Assembly: GCA_958298945.1 (NCBI GenBank)
Contig: CATQJD010000001.1
Location: 417,001 to 481,000 of the forward strand
DNA length: 64,000 nt
Direction: 5' to 3'
Source: Atherix ibis
Lineage: Eukaryota; Arthropoda; Insecta; Diptera; Athericidae
The notes below the pieces were generated by a model that saw nothing but the letters and a program-made list of their open reading frames with translations, was not told where the DNA came from and did no database searches. Positions 22,937 through 34,551 of the stretch are shown piece after piece. Both the position numbers and the translations under genes were made by a program. Every line of letters starts with the position of its first letter. Positions within the stretch are counted from its first letter, which is position 1.

Positions 22937-25084
22937 TTTTGTTGTAATTATTGTTATATGCATAAAAGAGAACAAAATAACGAAAAAACAAGTCGACGTT
23001 GAGAAGAGCGCGGAACCGCCTTTAACCTCTCATGATAATTTCTTGGTCCGGCAAAAAACACACACCAAACGGGATCATTTCCACAACTCTTTCCAGCATC
23101 CACCGCCCAGCTCTTCTCGTCGTTCCATCTTTTCCACGTGCGTCGTTTTTACAGTTCACCGCAGCAAACTTCCTTGCGTTCGGAATCCGCAGAATCGCAA
23201 CACCAGGGATCCTTAGCGACGCCGGTTCTTGCACAGATTTACCCGCAGGAGAATAAGCTGAAAAAAAGAAACCCTGTATCCATTGCAGCTAGGCACGAGG
23301 AAACGCTCAGTAAGGCGGCTATCGACTGAGTCTGGATGCAGATGTACGTCCAGGCTATATTCCTTCGAAAGTCAACCGATAAGCTTCGTTTAATCCACCA
23401 AATTTTCATATTACTGTGTGTTGTGAAGCATGGCGACCATCAGAATATCAGATAAATCCCTGTAGGGAGAATATGCGGTTCACGTGCGCTCTGATCCATT
23501 TAATAAGCAGGATATATCACTAAGGTATTCTATATATGTATATTGCCAGCGACGTTCGGTATATGGTAAGGTTCCCATTGGTTAACGAAATGTTCGGTTG
23601 CTTTAGTTTTCTTGCCTATATCACACGATTAAATGTGTTGTCTAGTCTCCGGTGCGTTTTTACGCCAAAAAGAAATACCGTCTTCTGCGTTCCAGTGTTT
23701 TCCTTATTCCACAGTGGGCATTATTTCATCTCTCATACCTTGTATCCACAGCTTCCAAGCCTTATTTTCGAGCAACTAGTATCCAGTTCTTGGGAGTGGG
23801 GATCGTACGAATGTATACCAAATTCCCATCTATGTTCAAATCTGGCAGCTCATCACGATCGGAGAGCACCTCTCTCAATGCGAGATAGTTAGGTACCGCG
23901 GAGTGAAAAGGCTCGGTGCGAAGGTTGTCCAGATCCGACGTGGTTGCGTCTTAGGTTGTATCGGAGATAATTAGCTGCGGTGTATTTATATAAGGTATTC
24001 AAGCTTTGCAATGAATAAGGGATACCGTATCAGGGACTACATTTAAACTTCACTTCCGGTGTTCAATTTGGAAATTATCGTTGCAATTTAAAACTCCACC
24101 CGGACCAAACATTTTTCTAACTTATTAACCATTTCAGGCTAGCACGATCCATTTAGTTTTTATAACATGTTTGCGATGGGTCGTTGTTATCCGTCGTTAT
24201 CTAAGTGCAGCAGAGCACCTCCTACCCCATGTCGACTAGCATCACAATACGATAAATTGTTAGAAGGCACAAATTGTCTACGATAAATTTTCTGGGTATT
24301 TTTTGGAAATGATATTTCACGATGGCTGCCACCTTACTTCCTCATCTTACAAACAGCTGGCTATACGAACAGGCAATTTTAAATTTGAGTCAAAAACCAG
24401 GTATTGTAAAAGCAGTTTTCTCTCGTGATGTTGATTCCAGAGGTATTTGCTAGAAGACGTCCATGAGGTCCAGGTTAGTTATGAACTCGGCAGGAGGAAT
24501 CTGACTAAGCATACCATCAATCTCGAGGAAATGGATGAGAATTGTTTCCTTCTTTGCGTCGAAACATAGCCTGATCTTCCCAGGTTTTCTAAGCAGTCAG
24601 AGCCATGGACTCTGACTCTCCTCTATTGCTTTAAGTACCAACATTTGCTTAAGTTCCACGTCCATCAAATTCCGTAGCACCGGAAAAATATGGTAAAAAA
24701 CTCAGTTTAGCCGGTGCCGGGGATCCTACGTCGATCTGGTGTTCCAACATATGAGTCTTTCCTAAGCCGCATATTTAATACGAAGGAAATTTTGCCTTCA
24801 CCGGTTATAATTTATGTTGTGGTATGGAAAATACTATGTGCGTGCCAAACGCCTTTCAAAAGTTTGTCCCCTGATATATTGTAGTTCCTGAGTTAGACTC
24901 GGACCTATGTAAATTAATATTTGTTTTGTAATGCCCCGCAATGTAATCGGTGTTTTAATCTGACCAATGATCTCAAGTCTGTTGCTATTCGCCACTTCAA
25001 CAAATGCGGAGTAATTTTTAAATAAATATATTTTCTTGTAAGTGGTTACTTCATGAATTTTATAGAAAAAAATAACAACGACAG
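22937..25084 (-). mobile_element. Ty3/gypsy internal region, antisense, gag-deleted
   Basis: Minus-strand frames give a protease-type segment (RLEIIGQIKTPITLRGITKQ, 25097-24834), then RT blocks: HQIDVGSPAPAKLSFLPYFP, GKIRLCFDAKK, IDGMLSQIPPAEFITNLDLM (first catalytic Asp) and EKTAFTIPG, all broken by stops. Distal frames to about 23000 look like decayed integrase or 3' sequence but I cannot name motifs. The protease starts almost directly beside the right LTR, so gag is missing. The family differs from the gypsy copies at 10 and 45 kb. Confidence 0.7.
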
Positions 25085-25168
25085 TTATAATAATCACATA
25101 AAAAGAAAAGGAAAAAAGGGGAAAAAGGACAGGAAAAAAAGAAATTAATTTATACTTGCAAGCCTTTA
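25085..25168 (-). repeat. Right LTR-like repeat, part 1 (split by Jockey)
   Basis: The block ATCACATAAAAAGAAAAGGA...TACTTGCAAGCCTTTA matches the start of the left LTR (22331-22414). It is broken exactly after GCCTTTA (25162-25168), where the poly-T end of the Jockey element begins. The LTR resumes at 29635. Confidence 0.7.
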
Positions 25169-25325
25169 TTTTTTTTATTTTTTTTTATTTTTTTATTTTT
25201 ACAGATATTTACAACTACAATATAGTAATAAGCAAATTTGAGCAATATTATTAATTAGCTTAAAAGGTTGTGGGGAATAAACATCCAATGAAGTTCCTCC
25301 TGCTAGCGTGCGTTTCTGTTAAGCC

Positions 25326-27968
25326 TCAGTATTTTAGTAAATCACGCAACCAGTGACGCTTAAGTCTTCGATGGGTATTTCTAGCGAAGGACGTGGAGGA
25401 TAGTTCTTGAACAAGAGGATTATTATGATTGAGGACACGGGAACGGGACTTTTTATAACGAGATACAGCCACGTCAAAAACAAATGGTACTTTGAGATCA
25501 CGATGAATAACAGTATTGCAAACATAAAAGGGGTCATCGACAATTGTACGGAGTATTTTTGATTGAAGGGATTGGATTCGATGGGAATTAGAAGGTTTAG
25601 CAGTCCATATGGGTTTCAGTAAGGTATTGTATATCAGTACTTTGCTGTCTATCGTAGATTTGGAACGTTTGTCTAGAAGTCGAAGTAGTTTTAGGTAACG
25701 TCTTTTTAGTTCTTGTCTTTTAAGTCTTGTATGTGGGTTCCATGTCAAGCGTTTGTCTAAGTACAGTCCTAGGTACCGAGCTTCGGTGTGTTGAGGTATG
25801 GCACTGCCATTAAGGTATATGGAGAGTGAAAGTTACCTGGGTAGATTTACGTTCTTTGACTTTTATTCTCCATCTGGTAAACCAGTTCTGGAGGATTTGG
25901 ATTTGGATTTGGAGGGTTTCGGAAGCATGTTGGGGATTTTCGCTAGATGCAAGGCACGCCGTATCATCGGCGTATGTAGCAAAGAAGATATAAGGGCAAA
26001 TTGGGATATCGGATGTGTATATGTTGTAGAGGATGGATCCAAGTATGCTACCCTGAGGAACTCCAGCCAATATCGGAGAGATATTGGAGAGTTCGTTGGA
26101 TTCATTTACTTGGAAGTGTCGGTTGGAATGAAATGATCTTAGGACTAGGAAATAGGTGGAAGGAAAGAACCTCTTGAGTAGACCCGGGTGCCAAACTCTA
26201 TCAAAAGCTTGACTTATATTAAGAAACACACCGGGACAGCACTCTTTTCTTTCTAAAGAGGATGCAATGAAATCGACAACTCGATGACACTGCTGGGTAG
26301 TGGAGTGCTCGATGCGGAAACCAAATTGGTGATTAGGAATTAAATTTGAAGATTCATGTAGAGGATGTAAGCGGCGAAGGAGGATTTTTTCAAAGATTTT
26401 TGAGAGTAGTGGAAGGAGACTTATTGGCCTGTAGGAAGTGGGGCGGTTTATTGGTTTATTGGGCTTAGGGATCATTTTAATGATGGCAAATTTCCAGAGG
26501 ATTGGGAAATGTGTTGTTCTAAGGATGGAGTTATATATTGTGGCAAGGAAAACTACTGCTCTTTTAGGGAGTTGTTGGAGTATATTGGAGGTAATCAGAT
26601 CATAGCCAGGAGCTTTATTTTTGGGAAGGAGCTTGATTAAATTGCCAACTTCGGAAGGAGTGATTGCCTTAGGGGGAAGACTCATGGGTAAAGGAATGGA
26701 TAGTTCCGTCTCGATTGTAGTGTAAAGAGTCCTGTATAATATGTCCTCATTTAGAGTAAATGTTTGTACAAGGTGTTCAGCAAAAGCGTCTGCTTTATGT
26801 TTGTCCGTTTTGGCCCAGGTTCCGTCAGTTTTTCGTAAAGGGTGCTTTGTTTTTCTATAAGATAGTATTTGTCTTTTAGCAGTCCACAAAGTTCTGTTTT
26901 TCGTTAGGGTTGAAGTGTAGTTTCTAAAACGTTCTGTATTGTATTTAGTGATTTCGTCATGTAGTTCCTTTTGCAGCTTGTTCAGTTTGGTTTTGTCGCT
27001 GGGCATTCTTATATGTTGCAAATCAGCTCTTGCTTTTCGTTTTTCTGCAATAAAACGCCTAATTGTTAATGATTGAATTGTCAGGTTTTGTGTAGGTTTC
27101 GAGTTTTTACTTTTTTGCGAAAAGGCTGTAGCGTTTTGTAATAAACATGTAAACTTGTGTTCCACGTCATCTAGTTCTTGTTCTGTTTTTAAGCTTTTAT
27201 CGTAAGTCTAAATGCTCGTCAATATATTGTTTGAATAATTCCCAATCAATTGGTCCATTAATAAGTCTCGGCGCATTGACTTTTGGAGTGGATTGGGAAT
27301 CGAGGACTAGTAGAACAGGGCTATGATCGGAGTTAAGATCTAGGAGTGAATTAACATTAATGTTGGAGGAATTCATGGGACTATTTATAAAGTAATCTAG
27401 AATGTCAGGAAGCTTAGATCTGGAAGTTGGCCAGTAAGTGGGTAGGAGGAGGGATGACTTGGTAGGGAGAGGATGAAAGCACTTGGTTAAGAATAATCCC
27501 ACGGCGATTGGAGACTCGACAGCCCCATTGTGGGTGCTTGGCGTTAAAGTCACCACCAGCAATGAATGAATTCCCAAGAGCTTAAAAAAATTGCCTAAAT
27601 TCAAGGGAGTTTATAGGTTTATTAGGAGGGCCATAGATTGCGACAATAGTTAAGGGGACAGGGGAGCAGTCAATTGATATTGCGGTGGATTGAAGAAAAT
27701 CTGCAATATAGGAATGAAAAGAAAAGGATAAAGAATTTCTAATGAGGATAGCAGTGCCACCATGGGCAGTATTGTCAGGGTGGTCGGTCCTGAACGTTGT
27801 GTAGTCGCGTATGTAGAAGTTGGACCTGGACGTGAAGTGCGTTTCTGTAATGAGTACTACGTCTATTCGTTTGTCATGTAGTAATAAGTCAAGTTCTAGT
27901 CGTTTGGAACTCAGTCCATTAGCATTCCAAAATAGGAGTGTAAGGGAATTTGGAGTACACGACGACAT
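25326..27968 (-). pseudogene. Jockey ORF2: endonuclease and reverse transcriptase, frameshifted
   Basis: The first ATG at 27968 directly follows the TAA of ORF1. Frame 27968-27582 is the APE-type endonuclease start (LLFWNANGLSSKRLELDLLL, ITETHF catalytic Glu, VAIYGPP). Frame 27604-27197 is its C-terminal half, with the LNSDHSPVLL catalytic His motif. Frame 27165-25810 holds the RT: KNKAPGYDLI, PTSYRPISLLPLLSKIFEKI, QAFDRVWHPGLL (first Asp), GVPQGSILGSILY, and YADDTA, the catalytic pair. Frame 25748-25326 is the C-terminal domain ending LRDLLKY. At least three frame breaks separate these blocks. It normally nicks target DNA and primes reverse transcription of its own RNA. Confidence 0.88.
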
Positions 27969-29407
27969 TTATTTCTGAACGGTGGACGATAAAGTTGACA
28001 CGATGGACATTAACGCATTTACAAGAGGTGTTAGGATTTTATTTAATTCCTGTACAAGTGAGTTAGTTAATTGGGAGAAAATTGAGGATATATCGTGGGA
28101 CGAAAATGACGGAGGGGGAATATAGTTCTTACTATATTGTTGTTGTTGTTGTACTTTTGGCTGCTGATATTGCTGTCGGTTTGGTTCTTGTTGAATTTCG
28201 GAGACTCCTGACGGGATATTAATATTCGAATTTTGTCCTTGTTGATGTTGCTGTTGTGGCTGCTGTAGTTGTTGATGTTGCTGCTGCTGCTGTTGCTGTG
28301 TCTGGTGTTGTTGTTGCTGTTGTAGTTGTCGGTGTTGAGGTTGACCTGATGCTACTGATGCATATGAAATGGTCGGTACTACGAAGCTTGTATGCGGAAT
28401 TTGGGGTTTTATTTTAGCTTGTAGGGTCTTGTAGGTAGCATAACCCTTATAGTTTGCTGGATGTGCACCCATTCAGTGGACGCACTTAGCCGCACTTGTC
28501 CTCTCTTTTAAGCTTGCAGATGTCAAATGTTCACCAGCACATTTGACACATTTAGGCGGGTGCCTACAATAGGCTTTGGATTGTCCAAATTCCTGGCACC
28601 TGTGGCATTGAACAATATCCTTTTGCGGATACGGTTCCTCAAGTTTAATTTTTGTGTAGAACAATGTCTCTATTTTAAAATTTCTTTGTTCTTCGCTGAG
28701 GGTTCCAAGTTCACAAAAAATAGTGGAAGAGATCGACCCTCTTGACGTTTAGTTTTCACGATATTGATTTTGCGCACAACGAAACCAAGCACTTCCAACT
28801 CGTTTTTGATATCCTCCACCGGCGTAGTATGATGTAGGTGGCGAATCACTACACGGAAAGGCTTTACATTTTTAGGCTGATATGTGTGAAACTCCGATTT
28901 AGTCTCGTCCAAGTATTTTACGACACTTCTGTAATAGGCGCCGCTCTCTGTATAAATTGCAAGACCTTTTGGATGGGCCTTGCATGTGAATTCAATCGTA
29001 CCAATGAGTTTGTCAATGGCACGGCCTAAATCACCAAAATTGGTGACGTTTTGAACGTAAATGGGCGGTGTAGTCTGTTTCTCCGCCCCAATATCGGCAT
29101 TAGAAGCAATTGCATCAGGATGCGCTAAAGAAGCAAATCTGTTGCTGCACGATAGCTGGCTAGTTGTTGGCTCCGCTACTTGCTTTTGCTTCTTTGGAGG
29201 TTTTGTAGTTTTTGGCGATGAGAGCCGCTTTCCCGATACTTGTCTATCTCTGCCAGTCGGCTTTATGAATGTGGCAGAGTCCGTAACGGAATCCGTAGAT
29301 TTAATGGACGGTGTCGTTGACCGCTTACGCGTCATAATCGTGCGTACGTAAACTCTTGTCTTTTCTGGTTTATCAACAGTTTTATTGTTCACTGAAAATG
29401 TGCACAA
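27969..29407 (-). pseudogene. Jockey ORF1: gag-like RNA-binding protein with one in-frame stop
   Basis: The N-terminal half (29407-28670) is Ser/Thr/Lys-rich, then PIYVQNVTNFGDL and FHTYQPKNVKPFRVVIRHLH lead into the PRE_C2HC-type RNA-recognition region. Two CCHC knuckles follow (CHRCQEFGQSKAYC and CVKCAGEHLTS). A TGA at 28473-28475 replaces what should be a Cys (CVH-stop-MGAH), and the same frame then runs on through a Gln-rich stretch (28472-27969) coded largely by CAA/CAG. There is a separate frame change near 28670. The protein would bind element RNA; family assignment is firm, function of this copy is lost. Confidence 0.85.
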
Positions 29408-29634
29408 GCAGAGTACCGCTATGCAGCCTCTGCTTATGCAAATTTAACTCGCCGAAATGCAGTTATACTATTTGTAGTCTATTTATAGTCTTTACACTGT
29501 TTTTTCTCTCTCTTTTTTCCACGCAATTAGATGAGACACTTTCACTTCAATAATAATAATTTATCACAATGGATTTTTCTACACCGAAATCAAAAACGTG
29601 ACCGCTCTGTTCAAGAGTTCAAACACCGCCTTTA

Positions 29635-30190
29635 ATTTAAGATTGAAAAATATAAACGAAATACAATAAAAATGAGAACACAACGAATTGGCTAAATCGC
29701 ACAAAATTGTTGTAATTCAGTGAGTATTGTATATCCGTTCCCGTTGCGTTTTCCATTTAATAAGATTTACTATTTTTCTCATTGAACATACTTTGTTTTT
29801 TTTTTTTTAATATTTTTAGATATTTCTGTTCTTTTATGAAAATTGGCTATAAGCTAATTATTTATTGTCTAATGTGTGCCCGTTTCATTCCTTAGTACTT
29901 TCCTTTTACTTTCTTTGTGGCAATTTCAATTTTATTTTCATTTTCGGTTATCTATGTAGCAATAAATACTATTTTACCATTAACTACCTTTCATAAATTC
30001 TTTGGTGTAATGAATTTCGGTTATTAAAATTTTTATTCAAGAAAAATTCTTTTAGTTTATTCACTATTTATAAAATTTAAAATCAATTCAAAACTGTACT
30101 TTCTCTCATTTATAATATTGTCTGTGATAGATATACAGAAATTATAATTTTTATTTGTTGCGTTTTATAAAATATTGTTTTTTTCGTACA
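29635..30190 (-). repeat. Right LTR-like repeat, part 2
   Basis: It continues the LTR match after the Jockey insertion: ATTTAAGATTG corresponds to ATTTAAGAATC at 22415, and the homology runs to TTTTTTTCGTACA at 30190, the same end as the left copy at 22936. With part 1 it makes a full-length partner of 22331-22936. Confidence 0.7.
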
Positions 30191-30421
30191 TTATTTTTCT
30201 TGTTTTTCTTTCTTATTAAAATTTTTATTCAAATTTGTCTAGAAAGTCGTAAAATCATTTTAATATATTGTATATTATATTATATTTTTATATAATATAA
30301 AAATATTCTTATAAGTATATTTTTTCAAAAATAATGTATACGCTTATGTGTAGCTATATGCAATTTCCATTCTTTCCAGGTGATTTACTCCAACAGTCAT
30401 CTTCCATGTCCTCTTGTTTTT

Positions 30422-30488
30422 AATTGTGAAGGAATTCAAGTCCCTAAGATGATTAAGTCATCTTAGGGACTTGAATTCCTTCACAATT
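30422..30488. repeat. Perfect hairpin, 31-nt arms, 5-nt loop
   Basis: The left arm 30422-30452 (AATTGTGAAGGAATTCAAGT...) and right arm 30458-30488 are exact inverted copies with loop TTAAG. It sits in unassigned AT-rich intron sequence 230 bp beyond the right LTR end. No flanking target duplication is seen. Confidence 0.93.
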
Positions 30489-32094
30489 CTTCCATCTGTG
30501 GCGTATTAGTTTGTACTAGTATGGACTAGTGTTGACAAATATTTCAATTAAAACACTCTTATAAACGATTTAATTAATTAATAATTTAATAAACAAATTA
30601 ATGCCTTCAATTTTAATAAACACCTATGCATTAAAAATGAATTCAATACTTTGTAATAAGTTTCGATTTAATATTTATATCTTAAAAATTATTCAAAATT
30701 CCCTTAGTTTCGACGAAGATTATCTCACGACTCACGCGGACTGAGATTGATCATTAAGGCATTGAAATCTTTACCATTGATTTTCGTAGTTAAGTTTTAA
30801 AGATGGGCTCTTCTTGTTAAATAATACATACCAGATATTTAAAATAATTGTTTTATTATTGAGTTGAACAAGCAGAATGAATCCAGTTTTCTAAATATGG
30901 AGTATTTATACAAAATCTTAACACATAATCATATGCATTTTACGTAGGAACGAATGTACGTTGGTTGAAGTGCATAATTAATGAACTATGGCAAATAGTT
31001 CTAAGGAATTCACATTCCTCAAATTCTGGGAACCGAAAATATGCCAAGAGTAATAAGTGCTTGAATAAGAGATTTACCAACTTTAGAAAAACGATATTAA
31101 GGAACGTTTTAATGAGATTAGTATGATGAGTTCTATGTTTTATCGTATCTCACTTGAAATCAAACCTTTAGTCTGAGTAAAGTCAAACTGAACATATTCA
31201 CTTGTTTTCAATTTTCTCATAGCGCACGTGCGCTTGCGCTATATAATAACACATAGAAGGAATGTCTTCTTTAAGGTAATTTGTATTTCAAGGATGTGGG
31301 TGTAGTAATTATTCATTCATAATCGTCAACAATGTATAATTTAATGTCATGGTAGTAAATATAATGGTTGGCATCAGCCACTCATTAATAGGAAATATGT
31401 GCGATATTACTACATTTTAATGCATTTAAATGCATTACAAATTTATTGTCGTTACTTCTGCATTGTATTTATGGTTGTAGTCAATTGCAACGCTCAATTA
31501 ATTTCATACATTAATCAGTTGGTGCATCTTCAATTTTACCAAAAATTATTCGATCAACAATCAAATACTTACAATAAAAATGCAAAGAAAATGCTTAGAA
31601 AACGTTTAAAAATATTATCGATTCGAAAATATCAGAAATTATATATGCAACCGCAAAGAATGATAGAACGCTACAGAATAAATATTCTGTGCATCGGACT
31701 TGAAATCTACATCGATATATAATTCAATCAATTCATCACATTACCATTTATATCATCAGAAAACTAAATGTAATGAATTGATTATAATCAATCGATGTGA
31801 ATGTGAAGCGTTACATGTTTTCACAAAAAATATTGCGAGCCGGTAAATTTCTCTGGACAAATATTCATACACAAAACCAAGTATTCATTTATTTTTCATT
31901 TCTCTTTTTTTATTGTTCACAATTTTACACTATTGAATATCGTAGAAGCAAGTGAAAAAATCACGTTTTCCATATGCATCAAACGCTATAGAATATACAA
32001 GAAGCAAGTACATATACAAATAAAAATTATATTGTGCCAAAGATGGCGCCTATACCTTTCCAACAATATATTTTTTATGCATATACGAAAAGTA

Positions 32095-32970
32095 ACGCGT
32101 CTGTTCGAAAAGTATCGTGTTTTTTCAAAAATTATTTATTCATGAATATCTATTTTGTCCCCCTCAAAGTAATCCCCACCCAAATATTATACACTTGTGC
32201 CAACGTTTTTCCTAATCCTCGAAGCACTTCAAAAAATCATTTTTTGTGATCTTGTTCAGACCCCACTTCGACGCCGTCTTTATCTCTTCAGTTTCGGGAA
32301 CAAGAAAATGTCACAGGGGGCCAGATCTGGGGAATACGGTGGCTGCGGCATTATTAGTGTGTTGTTTTTGGCCAAAAATTCGTGCACAAGCAACGATACG
32401 TGAGCAGGGGCGTTAACATGGGGCAAAAGCCAATTTTTGTTCTTCCACAAATGCGGGTGTTTCTGGCGGATTGCTTCGCGCAACTTCCGCATAACTTGCA
32501 GGTAATATTCCTCATTGACCATTCTACCCTGTGGCAAGAACTCATGTTGCACCACGCCCCTGCAATCGAAGAAAACTAAGCAAAACCTTCACATTCGACC
32601 GAACTTGGCTTTTCGTCGTTCACATCTTCTCGGCCCTCTAAGAACATTTTGTACCACCGATAAACGTTGCTTCGGTCCAAGGTAGCTTCACCATGTGCCA
32701 CAGTCAACATTTGGAATGCGTCCGCGCAATTTTGTTTTTCACACCAAATTTCATACAGATTCTTTGGTCCATTTTTTGGAATGGGCAAAAATCGAAGACG
32801 AGCCAAAACACTGCAAGCAAAGCAGCTGTCAAAAATTAACTGAACATTCAAAATAGCCGAACTTGTCGGCATAAGTACCAACATAGCGTCACAACAAAAT
32901 CGAAAATCGAATATATGCTACGTAACCCGCGGAAATTCAAAATTCGCGATACTTTTTGAACAGACCTCGT
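32095..32970 (-). mobile_element. Internally deleted mariner element
   Basis: Terminal inverted repeats are GTCTGTTCGAAAAGTATCG on the left and CGATACTTTTTGAACAGAC on the right, followed by CTCG and a TA at 32970-32971. At about 876 bp it is shorter than the usual 1.3 kb. Antisense frames give an N-terminal part (CEKQNCADAFQMLTVAHGEA, ...VYRWYKMFLEGREDVNDEKP) and a C-terminal part (MRKLREAIRQKHPHLWKNKN ... PPYSPDLAPCDIFLFPKLKR); the middle, with the first catalytic Asp, is missing. In the second catalytic block PHVNAPAH has Val where Asp is expected. It is dead as an enzyme source, though its ends are largely intact. Confidence 0.85.
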
Positions 32971-33042
32971 ATGTTGACATTAAGTCAGTTAAATAGGGAC
33001 AGACAGTTGTCGTGTTAACGTATTAATGCATATATATATATA

Positions 33043-34305
33043 TTTTGGGTTGGTGCAAAAGTAATGACGTTTTTTACATATACAATTAAACACTTTTTTT
33101 TAAATTTGTGTTATTTATTTAATCAATTATATAATTTCCATCCGTTCTTATAACCTGCTCCCATCTTTCTATCAACTTATTAATACCATTAGTGTAAAAT
33201 TCCTTGGATTTTGATGCGAAATATGTAGAAAGGGATGTTTTTACCTGCTCTATTGTATGAAATGTTTTATCATTTAAAAAGTTTTGCAGTGATCGGAATA
33301 AATGAAAATCGGAAGGAGCAAGATGTGGAGAATACGGTGGATGCTTGATAACATCCCAATTCAACTCATTCAGCTTGTGTTGGGTCATCATAGCCACATG
33401 TGGTCGCGCGTTGTCGTGATGAAACACTACCCCTTTTCTGTTTACCAATTCTGGTCTATCCATTTGAAGGGCGATGAATATCGTTCTGCTGTAATTGTCT
33501 GATTGCGTTCCAAGAGTTCAAAATTCACAATACCCTAGCAATCCCACGAAACACAAAACATAACTTTTTTTGATGGTTTTCGGCTTTAGAAGTTGTTAAT
33601 GAGGCTTGTCGAGGTATAGCCCAATGTCCTTTTCTTGTCACGTTGTTGTACACGACCCATATCTCATCTCCCGTTACCAAACGATGCAAAAAAGGTTTTT
33701 GTCTCGCACTCAAAGCAACGCGCGTTGAAACACGATCCAATAAATTGGCAGCCGGCAATTGATGAGGTATCCAAACGTCGTACCGCGAAACCATCCCCAT
33801 GCGCTTCAAATGCCTTAATACGGTTGTATGGTTGACTCCCATAATCGACGCGATCTTCCTGGTGGTAAGACGTGGATTGGTGTAAATTAGGACTTTTAAC
33901 TTGTCGTCATCAGACTTCAGTGGCCGCCCGGTACGTGGTTTATCAATTAGTGAAAAATAACCAGATTGGAATTTTGTAAACCATCTTCGTACCTGTCGAA
34001 CTTTGATGACATCGGCTCAATACACTTTGCAAATATTTTTGGTTGCTACACTCGCTGTATTGTCTTTACGGAACTCATAAAGTAAATAATGACGTAAATG
34101 CACTTTATCGACCGACATTTTGAAACAATACAAGAGCTCTTCACTGTACTCTGGCCAGGCCAAAACTGAATAGAAAGTTGAGGGAAAGCATCCTTTATAT
34201 AATGCAATCATTTAAAAGAAGATACTACACGTATTCATCATTTCTGAAGAAAAAAATTTTTACCTGGGATCATAAAAAACCGTCATAACTTTTGCACCAA
34301 CCCAA
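33043..34305 (-). mobile_element. Full-length mariner of the cecropia type (Hsmar1-like ends)
   Basis: The terminal inverted repeats are TTGGGTTGGTGCAAAAGT on the left (from 33045) and ACTTTTGCACCAACCCAA on the right (to 34305). The right end is followed by TA. The left end follows a (TA)n tract. From memory, the ends resemble those of cecropia-subfamily mariners such as Hsmar1. The length, about 1.26 kb, is that of a complete element. The transposase frame is described separately and is broken. Confidence 0.88.
33119..34118 (-). pseudogene. Mariner transposase (D,D34D), broken
   Basis: ATG at 34118 opens SVDKVHLRHYLLYEFRKDNT, a helix-turn-helix start. A TGA at 34017 interrupts it, and the same frame then continues with RRWFTKFQSGYFSLIDKPRT GRP. 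The catalytic residues are present: LVTGDEIWV (first Asp), HHDNARPHV (second), LAPSDFHLF (third), with 34 residues between the second and third. The linker motif reads YSPHLAPSD, with His for the usual Asp of YSPDLAPSD. A frame change near 33500 separates the first and second catalytic blocks. The C-terminus ends NYIID at 33119. The family moves DNA by cut-and-paste into TA sites; this copy cannot make a full enzyme. Confidence 0.85.
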
Positions 34306-34551
34306 TATATACACGTATTGTATATAATTTCACTTATTATATAGTTTTTTGTGTGACTGATGTTTTATTTTTTTTCTTTTTGATTATGTTTCCTTAAGTA
34401 TAATTATACTATAAATAGAGCTTTATTTTATTAAAACATAAAAATAATCAAAGTTTAAATTTTCGCTAATCATAAATCAAATTACAAAATTTTTCTTGTT
34501 TTTTTAAGAAATAAAATTTTTGATTGAAAAACGAACGTACCAACCTTCAAA

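Larger units (their letters stand above)
25169..29627 (-). mobile_element. Nearly full-length Jockey-type non-LTR retrotransposon (4.46 kb)
   Basis: The element is antisense: its 3' A-tail appears as T-rich sequence at 25169-25200 and its 5' end lies near 29627. A 7-bp target duplication, GCCTTTA, flanks it (25162-25168 and 29628-29634), and the site is uninterrupted in the left LTR (22408-22414). Two ORFs follow the Jockey layout: ORF1 (29407-27969, gag-like with PRE_C2HC-type domain and zinc knuckles) and ORF2 (27968-25326, APE-type endonuclease plus RT). ORF1 has a single in-frame stop and ORF2 several frame breaks, so it is inactive but comparatively young. Confidence 0.88.

Noticed and set aside
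23032..23892. Overlapping + ORFs of 63-118 codons
   Set aside because: They lie antisense to the decayed distal part of the gypsy element, change frame repeatedly and show no motif.
24834..25097. Host protease gene
   Set aside because: The frame fits a gypsy protease followed by gypsy RT in the same direction; it is part of the transposon.
28140..28340. Poly-glutamine host gene
   Set aside because: The CAA/CAG-rich stretch is in frame with the Jockey zinc knuckles and ends at the ORF1/ORF2 junction, so it belongs to the retrotransposon.
31399..31722. 107-codon + ORF with a hydrophobic N-terminal part like a signal peptide
   Set aside because: Composition is that of AT-rich DNA (Ile, Tyr, Lys, Asn), no motif or neighbour supports it, and no family is recognised. 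Kept only as a note in the intron entry.
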